Shown here piece by piece: positions 41,595 through 49,657 of a stretch of DNA of 64,000 nucleotides. Each line of letters starts with the position of its first letter. The stretch's first letter is position 1. The notes below the pieces were generated by a model. The model saw nothing but the letters and a program-made list of their open reading frames with translations, was not told where the DNA came from and did not search any database. This DNA is from Sphingomonas sp. SUN019 (lineage in GTDB: Bacteria; Pseudomonadota; Alphaproteobacteria; Sphingomonadales; Sphingomonadaceae): assembly GCF_024758705.1 (NCBI RefSeq), contig NZ_CP096971.1:3377501-3441500 (forward strand). Reading direction: 5' to 3'. A program made the position numbers and the translations under genes.

Positions 41595-42839
41595 TTGAAC
41601 GCGCCATTTCCGCCTCAGGGTCGCAACCCTTTCGACGATCCGCTGGACAGGATTCTTGCGGAGATTGGGCTCAGCACCCAGCTCCCGCCCTCGCTGCACA
41701 AGAAGGCGAGCGGGCGCTACGGATCGGTCCGGACCTATCTGGAGGCCGATCCCGAGTTCGAAGGTCAGATCGAGCATTTCTATCCCCAGGGATCGATGGC
41801 GATCGACGCAACCATTTCCAACCGCGGTACCGATGACGAGTATGATCTCGACATCGTCTCCCAGCTCGGCGGCCGATTCCGCCAGATGGAACCGCTGGCT
41901 ATTCTCCTCGCCCTCGAGCGTGCTTTGGCCGACTATCCCGTTCAGAAAGTGGTGCGCCAGACCCGCTGCGTGACGCTTTATTATGCCGATCGCATGCACC
42001 TCGACATCACGCCCGCGCTCCGCGCTTATGGGACGCTCGATCGCGAAAGTTTCATCACCCATGGCAAGGGGCCTCAGCCCTCGGTCAGCGACTGTCTCGT
42101 AGACATGAACGCCTTCGGCTTTGCCAACTGGTATCGCGAGCGGACGCCGCTGGAATATCGCCTGGCCAAGGCGTTTCGTGATCACTGGCTCGCCCTGGAT
42201 GCAGGCGGGATTCGCGCCGACGCCGAAGTCGATGAGGTTCCTGATCAGTGCGAGTTCACCGTGAAGAATATGGCGACGCTGGCGTTGCAGATCGTGAAGC
42301 GGTTTCGCAACATTCGTTATGCCAGTTATCAGGGACGCATCCCGCCTTCGGTCATGCTGTCCTACTATGCTGGCATGGCGGCGAAGCCAGACAGCACGCT
42401 TTCCGAGATGATCATCCGGATTGCGAACTGGATTATCGGCGATATCGAGAGCGCGTCGCTCTATGGCCGCGAGCTGCATGTGGCGAATCCGGTTTGCGCG
42501 GACGACGTCTTCACGGACCGCTGGCCCGAGAACGTCGCTCAGCAGAATGAGTTTGCCGACCACCTCAAGGATCTCGTCGCGGGTCTCGAATCCGCGAAGC
42601 GCGGCGCGATGTTCCCTGATCGACTGATGGATTGGCTTCGCAATCGCTTCGGGGACCGCGTCGTCACGAAGGCGGCTGACCGCATGGCGGAAGAGATCGG
42701 GGCAGGGGTTCAGTCCGCGGAACAGCGCTATACTCGTAGGGGCGGCTTGCTTCTGCCGAGCGCGGGGGTGGTCGCGGCCGTTGCCAGCCCGAGCATTGTC
42801 CAGGCCCACCCGCATAGCTTCTACGGTACCCGCATCTGA
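41595..42839 (+). CDS. CD-NTase (cGAS/DncV-like nucleotidyltransferase) of CBASS
   Basis: Protein of about 414 aa that should make a cyclic oligonucleotide on phage infection. The nucleotidyltransferase core has YPQGSMAI (Gly-Ser at 66-67), then DDEYDLDIV (Asp84, Asp86) and the third Asp in MHLDITPAL (Asp137), so the active site is complete. TTG at 41595 is chosen because AAAGGAGGA lies just upstream; a longer frame from ATG 41511 has no ribosome site and would cover the repeat operator. It overlaps the E2 gene by one base (TGATG). Confidence 0.92.
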   Translation: MNAPFPPQGRNPFDDPLDRILAEIGLSTQLPPSLHKKASGRYGSVRTYLEADPEFEGQIEHFYPQGSMAIDATISNRGTDDEYDLDIVSQLGGRFRQMEPLAILLALERALADYPVQKVVRQTRCVTLYYADRMHLDITPALRAYGTLDRESFITHGKGPQPSVSDCLVDMNAFGFANWYRERTPLEYRLAKAFRDHWLALDAGGIRADAEVDEVPDQCEFTVKNMATLALQIVKRFRNIRYASYQGRIPPSVMLSYYAGMAAKPDSTLSEMIIRIANWIIGDIESASLYGRELHVANPVCADDVFTDRWPENVAQQNEFADHLKDLVAGLESAKRGAMFPDRLMDWLRNRFGDRVVTKAADRMAEEIGAGVQSAEQRYTRRGGLLLPSAGVVAAVASPSIVQAHPHSFYGTRI

Positions 42840-43285
42840 TGGATAGGGGCGCGCTCACCATCGAAGCGCAATGCGCCGCGATGTGTCGGGCATGGCCGGG
42901 ATTTGTCGTGCGGGGATTGGACCGTCGAGAGCAGAGCGCCCGGTGGACCGGGAAAGTCCGACCCCAGTTCAGCCGGTTTACCCTGGAAATCCGCTACAGC
43001 CTTGGCGATTTTCCTCACGTCCGCGTGATGGGGCCGCAACTGGTCCGGCTTCCAGGCAACGTCGAGGGCCAGCTCCCACATGTCTACCCGCCGGCGAATG
43101 ATCCGACCCTTTGCCTCTTCGATCCTGCGGCAGACCAATGGGACTCGTCGATGGCGATCGCGGAGACGACGGTGCCGTGGGCATGCGATTGGCTCGCTTG
43201 TTACGAGCTCTGGCTCATGACGGGTCGCTGGACCGGTGGTGGCCGCCATGGTGCTGCCGTCCCCAACTTGGCGGGCGCCGTATGA
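42839..43285 (+). CDS. Stand-alone E2-like conjugating enzyme of type II-short CBASS
   Basis: Protein of 148 aa with an E2/UBC-like core. The presumed catalytic Cys is Cys92 in DPTLCLFDP, preceded by the HVYPP stretch, with a Trp-rich C-terminal half (WACDWLACYELW). No E1 or JAB peptidase gene follows, so this is the short form in which an E2-like protein alone modifies the CD-NTase. It overlaps both neighbours (TGATG and ATGA), showing strict co-translation. Confidence 0.82.
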   Translation: MDRGALTIEAQCAAMCRAWPGFVVRGLDRREQSARWTGKVRPQFSRFTLEIRYSLGDFPHVRVMGPQLVRLPGNVEGQLPHVYPPANDPTLCLFDPAADQWDSSMAIAETTVPWACDWLACYELWLMTGRWTGGGRHGAAVPNLAGAV

Positions 43286-44316
43286 CCTATGTTCCTGCCC
43301 GACGTTCGGATGGCACGATCCAGCATATGCGCGTCAAGCAGCCTTGGCCGAAGGACCGCGTTTTCCGCATCCTGTCGATTGACGGTGGAGGCATTCGGGG
43401 CGTTTTTCCGGCCGCTTATCTCGCCGAGCTGGAGCAGCGCTTTCTCGGTGACCGATCGATCGCGAGTTGCTTCGACATGGTGGCTGGCACGTCGACGGGT
43501 GGCATCATCGCGCTGGCCCTGGCGCATGGTTTGACCGCGCGCGACGCGCTTCGAATCTATATCGAACGTGGGGACCGCATCTTCCCGCCTTTAAGCGGGT
43601 GGCGCAAATGGCATCGCATCCTCCGGTGGATCTCGCGGCCAAAGCACGATCAGGGCATCTTGAAAGAGGAGTTGCTCGCGATCTTCGGGGAAGCGGTGCT
43701 CGATCATGCCAGAACCCGTCTCGTTATTCCGAGCTTCGAAGGGCGATTTGGCGAGCCCTTCCTCTACAAGACGCCGCATCACCCGGATTACCAGAAAGAC
43801 CGCCATAAGAAGTTCGCGCATGTCGCGCTGCACACGACTGCGGCGCCGTCCTATTACCCCGGGGTCGAAGACGATGGGTATGTCATGATCGATGGAGGTG
43901 TATGGGCCAACAACCCGGTGATGAATGCGCTCGTCGATGTGCTCTCCTGCTATGATATTCCCCGCGAAAATATCCGTATCCTAAGCATTGGGACTGGTGA
44001 GGCCGAGTTCACGGTGAATGAGAACGCGCGGGCGGGCGGGATCCGGCAATGGGCATTGATGCGCGCCTTTTCGGCAGCAGCACGCGCCCAGTCTAAGAAC
44101 GCCCTTGGTCAAGCCTATCTGCTCGTGGGCAAAAACAACGTTTTGCGCATCGATCCGCCAGAGTCGGCAACGCCCATCGCTCTGGATGATGTCGTACGCT
44201 CAGTGCGCGAGTTGCCGCTGATGGCTCGAAGTCTCGCTGAGGGATCGGGGCATCATGTCGAGACGATGTTTCTCGCGGATTGCGTCGATCCATTCGTTCG
44301 CTGTCCCGCCGCTTGA
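43282..44316 (+). CDS. capV: Patatin-like phospholipase effector CapV
   Basis: Protein of 344 aa. It has the patatin oxyanion loop DGGGIRG (about 34-40), the nucleophile elbow GTSTGG (Ser71) and the catalytic Asp in IDGGVWANNP. On binding the cyclic nucleotide it is expected to hydrolyse membrane phospholipids and kill the infected cell. The start at 43282 overlaps the E2 stop by four bases. The catalytic dyad is intact, so the effector should be active. Confidence 0.92.
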   Translation: MTYVPARRSDGTIQHMRVKQPWPKDRVFRILSIDGGGIRGVFPAAYLAELEQRFLGDRSIASCFDMVAGTSTGGIIALALAHGLTARDALRIYIERGDRIFPPLSGWRKWHRILRWISRPKHDQGILKEELLAIFGEAVLDHARTRLVIPSFEGRFGEPFLYKTPHHPDYQKDRHKKFAHVALHTTAAPSYYPGVEDDGYVMIDGGVWANNPVMNALVDVLSCYDIPRENIRILSIGTGEAEFTVNENARAGGIRQWALMRAFSAAARAQSKNALGQAYLLVGKNNVLRIDPPESATPIALDDVVRSVRELPLMARSLAEGSGHHVETMFLADCVDPFVRCPAA

Positions 44317-44469
44317 AAGATGATGGTTTTGCTGGAGAAGACGTTACGCTCGGGCGATAAACGTTGAACATCGTTATGAAGACGGCAGTCTGAGAGCTAC
44401 AGGACGGACGGAAACGGACCTTGATTGGAATCGGTCGCGGTTCGATCCATCGCGAGCTACGGTCTGCAG

Positions 44470-46413
44470 ATGACCATTTTCTCGGATAAGTTATCGCGCC
44501 TTCACGAGACGATCACGCTAGTCAGCGGCTGCGGCAATGGTGAATTGGCGCATGCCCTGCAGGAAGGCCGGGATCGCACCGTGATAGGAGTCGGCTCAGG
44601 CGGCTCCGCGGTTGCTGCTGAATTTCTCGCGAGATGTCGTGCCACGCTTGGTTTCGAACGCACCGTCGTGATGACGCCGATGGAACTCGTTTTGTCTGGA
44701 GAGAGCTGTCGCGGCTGTGAGATTTGGCTGTTCAGCGCAGGCGCTGACAATCCCGATGTCGCCGCCGCTTACCGCACTGCGACGCAGTCAGGTGCTGTGG
44801 CCGTTCGGCTTGTCACCGTATCGCAGTCGGGCGCCACCGCAGTCGCGGCGGCGGCGAGCGCGAAAAGCTGTCTTTACGTACTTCCCGTGGCCGATCCGAA
44901 GGACGGTTTCCTCGCCACTCATTCGATGACGGCGATGATCACGGCATTGTTGCTGGCTTGCGACGCGCTCTGCGAGCGGCCGTCCGGCAATTCACTCGTG
45001 GACGCCTTTGCGCAGACGGCGCGGGAGCTACTCGCACCCGATTCGATCGCGGCCAACGCCATGCTCGGTTTTCGAACCGGGGATACGTTGCTGCTCTTAT
45101 GCGATCCGCGCGTCAGAACCATAGCCGTACTGGTCGAGACGTCGCTTTGGGAAACCGGAATCGCGCCTGTTCAACGAACCGACTTCCGCAACTTCGCGCA
45201 TGGTCGCCACGTCTGGGCAGCCAAATATCCGGACCAAATGTTCATCCTGGCGCTGACAGCCGCGGAAAGCCGTGCGGTGTGGCGTCCTATTGCCGAGGCG
45301 CTGCCGACCGGCTTGCGTGCCGGGGAGGTCGACTTTGGCGCCGCCGGGAGATTCCGGTGCGCGGTGGGCGTGTTGCAAGGCCTTCATATCGTCCGCTCGC
45401 TGGGCGATGCAGCTGGTATCGATCCAGGGAAACCGGGGCGCGGCGAGTTCGCAAAAGCAATCTACGACGACGCGAGCCTTGATCGGCTGTCGATGGAACT
45501 GTCGGGCGCTGCGCGGCACAAGCTGAAGGCACGAGAGGCCCACGACCCGCTCGATGATGAGGGCGCCTGTGTGTGCATGACCGCGCGAGAGCGCATTGAG
45601 AGGCTGAGAGAGGCCCGCTTCCGTGGGGTCGTGCTCGACTATGATGGCACGATCGTCACCACCCAGGCCCGGCTTGAAAGGCCCGATCCCCTGCTGATCG
45701 AGGAGCTTGTAAGACTTGTCGATGGTGGCATGATCCTCGGCATTGCAACGGGGCGCGGGGGATCGGTCGGTGACATGCTGCGCGAAGCACTGCCGGAACG
45801 CGTTCACGCCTCGGTCACCGTCGGCTATTATAACGGCGGACACCTCAGGATGCTTGATGTGAACATCGATGAGGACCAACCGCGACAGGATGCAGATATT
45901 CTGGGAGTGGCTGACTGGATCGAAGCCGAGGGCCTTTTGTCCGCCGGCAGGTCTGTGAAACGAGGCCGGGTGCAACTTGCCCTCAACCAGGCGCATCTCG
46001 CGGAACCGGCTCGATTTGCGGAAAGGATACGAGCCTGTCCAGAGGTAGCCGATGGGCGCGTTAAGGTGCTGCGCTCCCATCACAGTTTCGACCTGGTGCC
46101 GCAGCGCAGCTCCAAGCTTGCGGTCGTGAAGGCGGTGGTGGCGCGGGCTGGCGATCCTTCTGCAAAAGTGATCGGAATCGGCGACAGCGGTTCACCGCTC
46201 GGCAACGACCATGAGCTTCTTTCTGGGGCTTATGGCATCAGCGTGGACAGTGTTTGCGGGAGCCTTAACGGCTGCTGGACGTTCTTCGGAGACACGCTCA
46301 CAGGACCGGCCGCAGTGTCGACGATGCTGCAGGCGATGCGAGTCGAAGATTCGCATGGCACCTTCGACATCGACCGCATAAACTCGACTGACGAGAACAT
46401 AATTGGTACATAA
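44470..46413 (+). CDS. SIS sugar-isomerase/HAD phosphatase fusion
   Basis: Protein of about 647 aa. The N-terminal half is a SIS (phosphosugar isomerase) domain with VIGVGSGGSAVAAEFLARC and later VTVSQSGATAVAA; the C-terminal half is a HAD phosphatase with motif I LDYDGTIVT (first Asp about residue 389), ATGRGGS, a Lys in RSSKLAVVKAV, and motif IV GDSGSPLGNDHELL. All HAD catalytic positions are present. ATG at 44470 is preferred; an in-frame TTG at 44425 is possible. The fusion predicts isomerisation and dephosphorylation of a sugar phosphate. It begins a short gap after capV and may belong to a separate module with the kinase that follows. Confidence 0.85.
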   Translation: MTIFSDKLSRLHETITLVSGCGNGELAHALQEGRDRTVIGVGSGGSAVAAEFLARCRATLGFERTVVMTPMELVLSGESCRGCEIWLFSAGADNPDVAAAYRTATQSGAVAVRLVTVSQSGATAVAAAASAKSCLYVLPVADPKDGFLATHSMTAMITALLLACDALCERPSGNSLVDAFAQTARELLAPDSIAANAMLGFRTGDTLLLLCDPRVRTIAVLVETSLWETGIAPVQRTDFRNFAHGRHVWAAKYPDQMFILALTAAESRAVWRPIAEALPTGLRAGEVDFGAAGRFRCAVGVLQGLHIVRSLGDAAGIDPGKPGRGEFAKAIYDDASLDRLSMELSGAARHKLKAREAHDPLDDEGACVCMTARERIERLREARFRGVVLDYDGTIVTTQARLERPDPLLIEELVRLVDGGMILGIATGRGGSVGDMLREALPERVHASVTVGYYNGGHLRMLDVNIDEDQPRQDADILGVADWIEAEGLLSAGRSVKRGRVQLALNQAHLAEPARFAERIRACPEVADGRVKVLRSHHSFDLVPQRSSKLAVVKAVVARAGDPSAKVIGIGDSGSPLGNDHELLSGAYGISVDSVCGSLNGCWTFFGDTLTGPAAVSTMLQAMRVEDSHGTFDIDRINSTDENIIGT

Positions 46414-46420
46414 TGAGAAC

Positions 46421-47369
46421 ATGAATGATTCGCGGAACCTTTTGACGATGGCAACGGAAACGGTCGACGTTGTCGGAACCGGCTTCACGGTGCTGGACCG
46501 CATCTATGCGGACCTGCGCGCCGTCGCGTCGGAGGAACTAGGCGGATCCTGCGGTAACGTTCTGCTGTCTCTTGCCATGCTGAGCCGTTGCGTTGCGCCG
46601 GTTCTCAATCTTGGTCTGGATGACGTCGGCAACCGGCTCGTGGGCGAGTTCAAGGGCGCCGGCGCGGAAACAAGATTCATACGGCGTCGCAGCGACCGCC
46701 GGTCACCGGTCTTGGCGCAGCACCTCGATACCATGTCAGGGAGTCATTTCTTCGCTTTCACCTGCCCCGAGACGAACGAGGAACTGCCTCGTTACGAGCC
46801 GATCGAATGAGAGGATGTCGAGCACGCCCGGCCGATGCTGATGAACTGCGCGATCTTTTATACCGACCGTTTGTCAGACGCGATCGTGGAGGCGATGGAA
46901 ACCGCCGCCGGAGCAGGGGCCATCGTCTATTTCGAACCTTCCGAGGTGAAGCGCGCGGACCTGTTTCGGCGCGCCGTCGCGGTGACTACCGTCCTGAAGT
47001 TTTCCGCTGACCGCCTCGACGGGTTCATGGATGAAGGCGTTCCGGGTACGGCGATTTCGATCGTCACTTATGGTGAGGCCGGACTGGAGCTTCGCATGGG
47101 AAGCAATCGGCATTGGTGCCATTCCTATCCGGCACCCGAAGTGCGCGATACCTGCGGGTCAGGCGACATGGTGAGTGTAGGCTTGATCGATTGGCTGCTG
47201 GCCCATCGCCCTTCGCGCCAGAGCGGCCTTGATCGATATGCTGGTGCCCGGCATCGAGGCCGGGCAACGGCTCGCGGCGGAGAATTGCGCCTATGTCGGC
47301 GCACGAGGCCTCTTCCGCCAACGTGGCGCGGCTTATGCGCGGTCAGTGCTCAGCGGCGAGGCCCAATAA
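46421..47369 (+). pseudogene. PfkB-family sugar/nucleoside kinase, broken by an in-frame TGA and a frameshift
   Basis: The reading frame begins TETVDVVGTGFTVLDRI, contains the PfkB glycine segment GGSCGNVLLSLAMLS, then stops at TGA 46808-46810 after EPIE. The same frame continues at once with EDVEHARPMLMNCAIF and reaches the catalytic signature DTCGSGDMVSVGLIDW. Near 47205-47215 a one-base shift is needed to read the typical C terminus (AGQRLAAENCAYVGARG) to TAA at 47367-47369. Two separate lesions make a functional product unlikely unless there is recoding or sequencing error. Partner of the SIS-HAD gene by position (7-base gap). Confidence 0.8.
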
Positions 47370-47379
47370 GCACCCCTGC

Positions 47380-47874
47380 TCAGGCCGCCTTGCGGGTTGA
47401 GCCGATCTCGCGGGCTTCACCGCGCAGCTGATCGCGAAGCTCCATCAGCAACTCGCCGAGCATATTCCGACCCTGGCCGTTGACCTCACCCCACAGGCGG
47501 TTGACCTCGTTGTCGATCGTGGCTGCCTCAACGAGACGTGCCGATTGCGTGGATAGCAGCAATTCACGCAAGTCGGGGTGCTGCGTGAATTTCGCGCGCA
47601 GCACGCCTCGCATGCGATCGAACTTGCTCTGGGACCAGCCCGGCGCGACGTCCCAATAATAGAGGCCGTGTGCCGCCATGGCGAGCAACGCTGGTGAGGG
47701 CGCCGCCATCAGCCAGGCCTTAACCTCGGGCTTGCGCGCCTTGCCAGCCTGATAGGCGTGCTCGCTCGTCGAATAGACATCGCCCTCGAACTCGATCTCA
47801 CGCCGGTACAGGTTGCTGAACGCGCCATACGGCTTCTCGCTTGCCCGATAGAATCGGATCTCGCCGTCGCTCAT
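47380..47874 (-). CDS. NADAR-domain protein (YbiA-like N-glycosidase family)
   Basis: Protein of 164 aa with the NADAR fold: IRFYRASEKPYGAFSNLYRREIEFEG, STSEHAYQAGKA and later WSQSKFDRMRGVLRAKFTQHPDL. Family members cleave N-glycosidic bonds in riboflavin intermediates or remove ADP-ribose from nucleic-acid bases, and they recur in conflict systems. The chosen ATG at 47874 has AGGAGG six bases upstream. It converges with the PfkB pseudogene and is divergent from an HTH regulator, with dyad operators between. Confidence 0.87.
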   Translation of the reverse strand: MSDGEIRFYRASEKPYGAFSNLYRREIEFEGDVYSTSEHAYQAGKARKPEVKAWLMAAPSPALLAMAAHGLYYWDVAPGWSQSKFDRMRGVLRAKFTQHPDLRELLLSTQSARLVEAATIDNEVNRLWGEVNGQGRNMLGELLMELRDQLRGEAREIGSTRKAA

Positions 47875-47888
47875 TCTCAGCCTCCTGT

Positions 47889-47926
47889 TGCAAATATGCA
47901 CGTTCAGTAGCATGCAAATTAGCATG
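47889..47926. promoter_or_regulatory. Two TGCAAAT dyads in the NADAR/HTH divergent promoter
   Basis: TGCAAATATGCA (47889-47900) and CATGCAAATTAGCATG (47911-47926) are both short inverted repeats sharing TGCAAAT. They sit between divergent genes and overlap the start of the HTH gene, as expected for autoregulation. Confidence 0.5.
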
Positions 47927-48313
47927 AAGCCGACTCGCAAGGAAAGGACTGATTTGGAGCGGCGGATCCGGCAAGCCAGGAAGCGTTCGCGCCTGACCAA
48001 CGCGGCCTTGGCGGACCTGGCGAAAGTGGACCCAAGCCAAGTGTCCCGGATTTGCCGCGGCGATTTTCGCACTATCAGCGACAGTGTCGTGCGAATCTGC
48101 ACGGCGCTGAAAGTTCCGATCGCGGCACGCCCCGCATCGTCCGGCGTGCGCGGCCAGTCTCAGCCGGATGCGGCGTCGGCAGCCGAAATCCGCACCGATG
48201 CGGCGTGGGCCCGCCTGGAAAAGTCCGTCCGCAAGGTCTGGGACCGGACGCCGCAGGGCGCTGATCGACTTGCCCGCGTGCTGGAAGCGGTCGCCGAGGC
48301 GCGGCGCGGATAG
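47924..48313 (+). CDS. HTH transcriptional regulator
   Basis: Protein of about 129 aa with an XRE-like HTH (SRLTNAALADLAKVDPSQVSRICRG) and a C-terminal helical part (AWARLEKSVRKVWDRTP). Start assignment is unsure: ATG at 47924 lacks a ribosome site, an ATG at 47912 is in frame, and TTG at 47954 has AAGGA upstream. It probably binds the dyads at 47889-47926 and controls the NADAR gene and itself, perhaps also the downstream PRTase operon. Confidence 0.75.
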   Translation: MKPTRKERTDLERRIRQARKRSRLTNAALADLAKVDPSQVSRICRGDFRTISDSVVRICTALKVPIAARPASSGVRGQSQPDAASAAEIRTDAAWARLEKSVRKVWDRTPQGADRLARVLEAVAEARRG

Positions 48314-48537
48314 GGCAACAGACCACAGAGTCCGGCGGGATGCTGCCAAAACGGATCAATTGAAACGGCGGCGTCGGTGCCTGCAACGCGTCGACGGGCG
48401 ATTACCGGATGCAATCGTCTGTCCAACGTGCCAACGTGCCGCTGGTACTTGCGGGGGCGCAAGCATCACGGAGGATAGAGCGGGTCCGAACCGCCGGTAG
48501 GTGGCACCGGCAGACAAGTGCGTGGGGAGGCTGGTGC

Positions 48538-49656
48538 GTGAAGAAAGATCTGGCCGAGAATCTTCTCGCGAAGATCATGGGCTGGACGGATGCGGAAAAG
48601 GCGATGCAGCGTGCGCGCCTCGAGAGCTTCGCCAGCTATAAATATGACGAGTATCAGCAATTCTCGCCCGGCCGCCGCTTCATTGAGAGCCTTGCGCTGT
48701 GGCTGGCGTAATTCGACGCGGGCAACGAACGCCGGACAGCCTATGATTTCGTGTGCAACCGGCTGATCTTCATCTCAATGGACGAGATGAACCATCTCGT
48801 CGAACTCAGTTTTCCGACGATCATCAGGCCGCTGCTCATCGCCGCCACGGCAGCCGAACTCGGCGTGGATCCGGATCATATCAAAGCGATTTTAGCGACA
48901 CGAGAGTATCGAATGCGTTTGCGCCGAACGCTAGTGCTGGGGATGAGCGACGGCGCGAGGACGGACTGGTTCAGGCGCGCCAATCCGCAGGATATGTCCA
49001 ACGAGCAGGTCTTCCACGCCTATGACGTTTCCGAAGGCAAGACCGGCGACATGGTCAAGAAACTGAAGTCGGCGCTCCGTCAGATTCTCGATAGGGACCC
49101 GACGGACGAGGAATCGCGCTTCGAACATGTCGTGCTGCTCGACGATTTTTCCGCCAGCGGGACAAGCGCTATCCGCCGGGATGACGACGGCGTGTGGGAT
49201 GGCAAGATCCCGAAGATCGTCGCCATGCTCGACGCCGCCGACGGGCTGGGATCCGCGATCGCGGATGCCGGCGTAACGCTCGTGATCGTCGTATATGTCG
49301 CGTCGGAACAGGCCATCGTGCACACCAGGGAGCTGCTGGAGAGCCTGACATTCTCGAAGGGCTCGATCCTCTTCGACGTCGTGCACCGGCTTGGTGCTGA
49401 GGTCCGTCTCGACGATGTTGGAGATGAGCCCATTCTGGCGCTCGCAAACCAGGAACGCTATTTCGATCACTATGTAGACGATCAGCATGCGGCGGTCGGT
49501 AAAAAGTCGAAGCGCCTGGGGTATGCGGAAGGCCGTCTTCCCGTTGTGCTGGGCCACAACACCCCGAACAACTCGATCTTCCTGATCTGGGCGCCCGACG
49601 AGACGAACGTACGGGGGCTCTTCCCCCGGGTCGATCGCCACCGGAAGCTGCAATAG
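48538..49656 (+). pseudogene. Phosphoribosyltransferase-like (PRTase-CE type) protein, interrupted by an in-frame TAA
   Basis: GTG at 48538 with GGGGAGG seven bases upstream opens a frame (KKDLAENLLAKIMGW ... RRFIESLALWLA) that stops at TAA 48709-48711. The same frame resumes directly (FDAGNERRTAYDFV) and runs to 49656 with no second stop. Read through, it is a 373-codon protein with a PRPP-loop-like motif VVLLDDFSASGTSAIR (about residue 200). A CAA to TAA change would explain the stop and restore a natural WLAQF. Alternatively, translation restarts downstream, for example at 48751. It is the first gene of a three-gene operon with the ATPase and unknown gene. Confidence 0.72.
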
Positions 49657-49657
49657 G

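Noticed and set aside
44425..44469. TTG start extending the SIS-HAD protein by 15 residues
   Set aside because: The SIS domain begins at the ATG at 44470 and neither start has a strong ribosome site; the shorter form is kept but the longer is possible.
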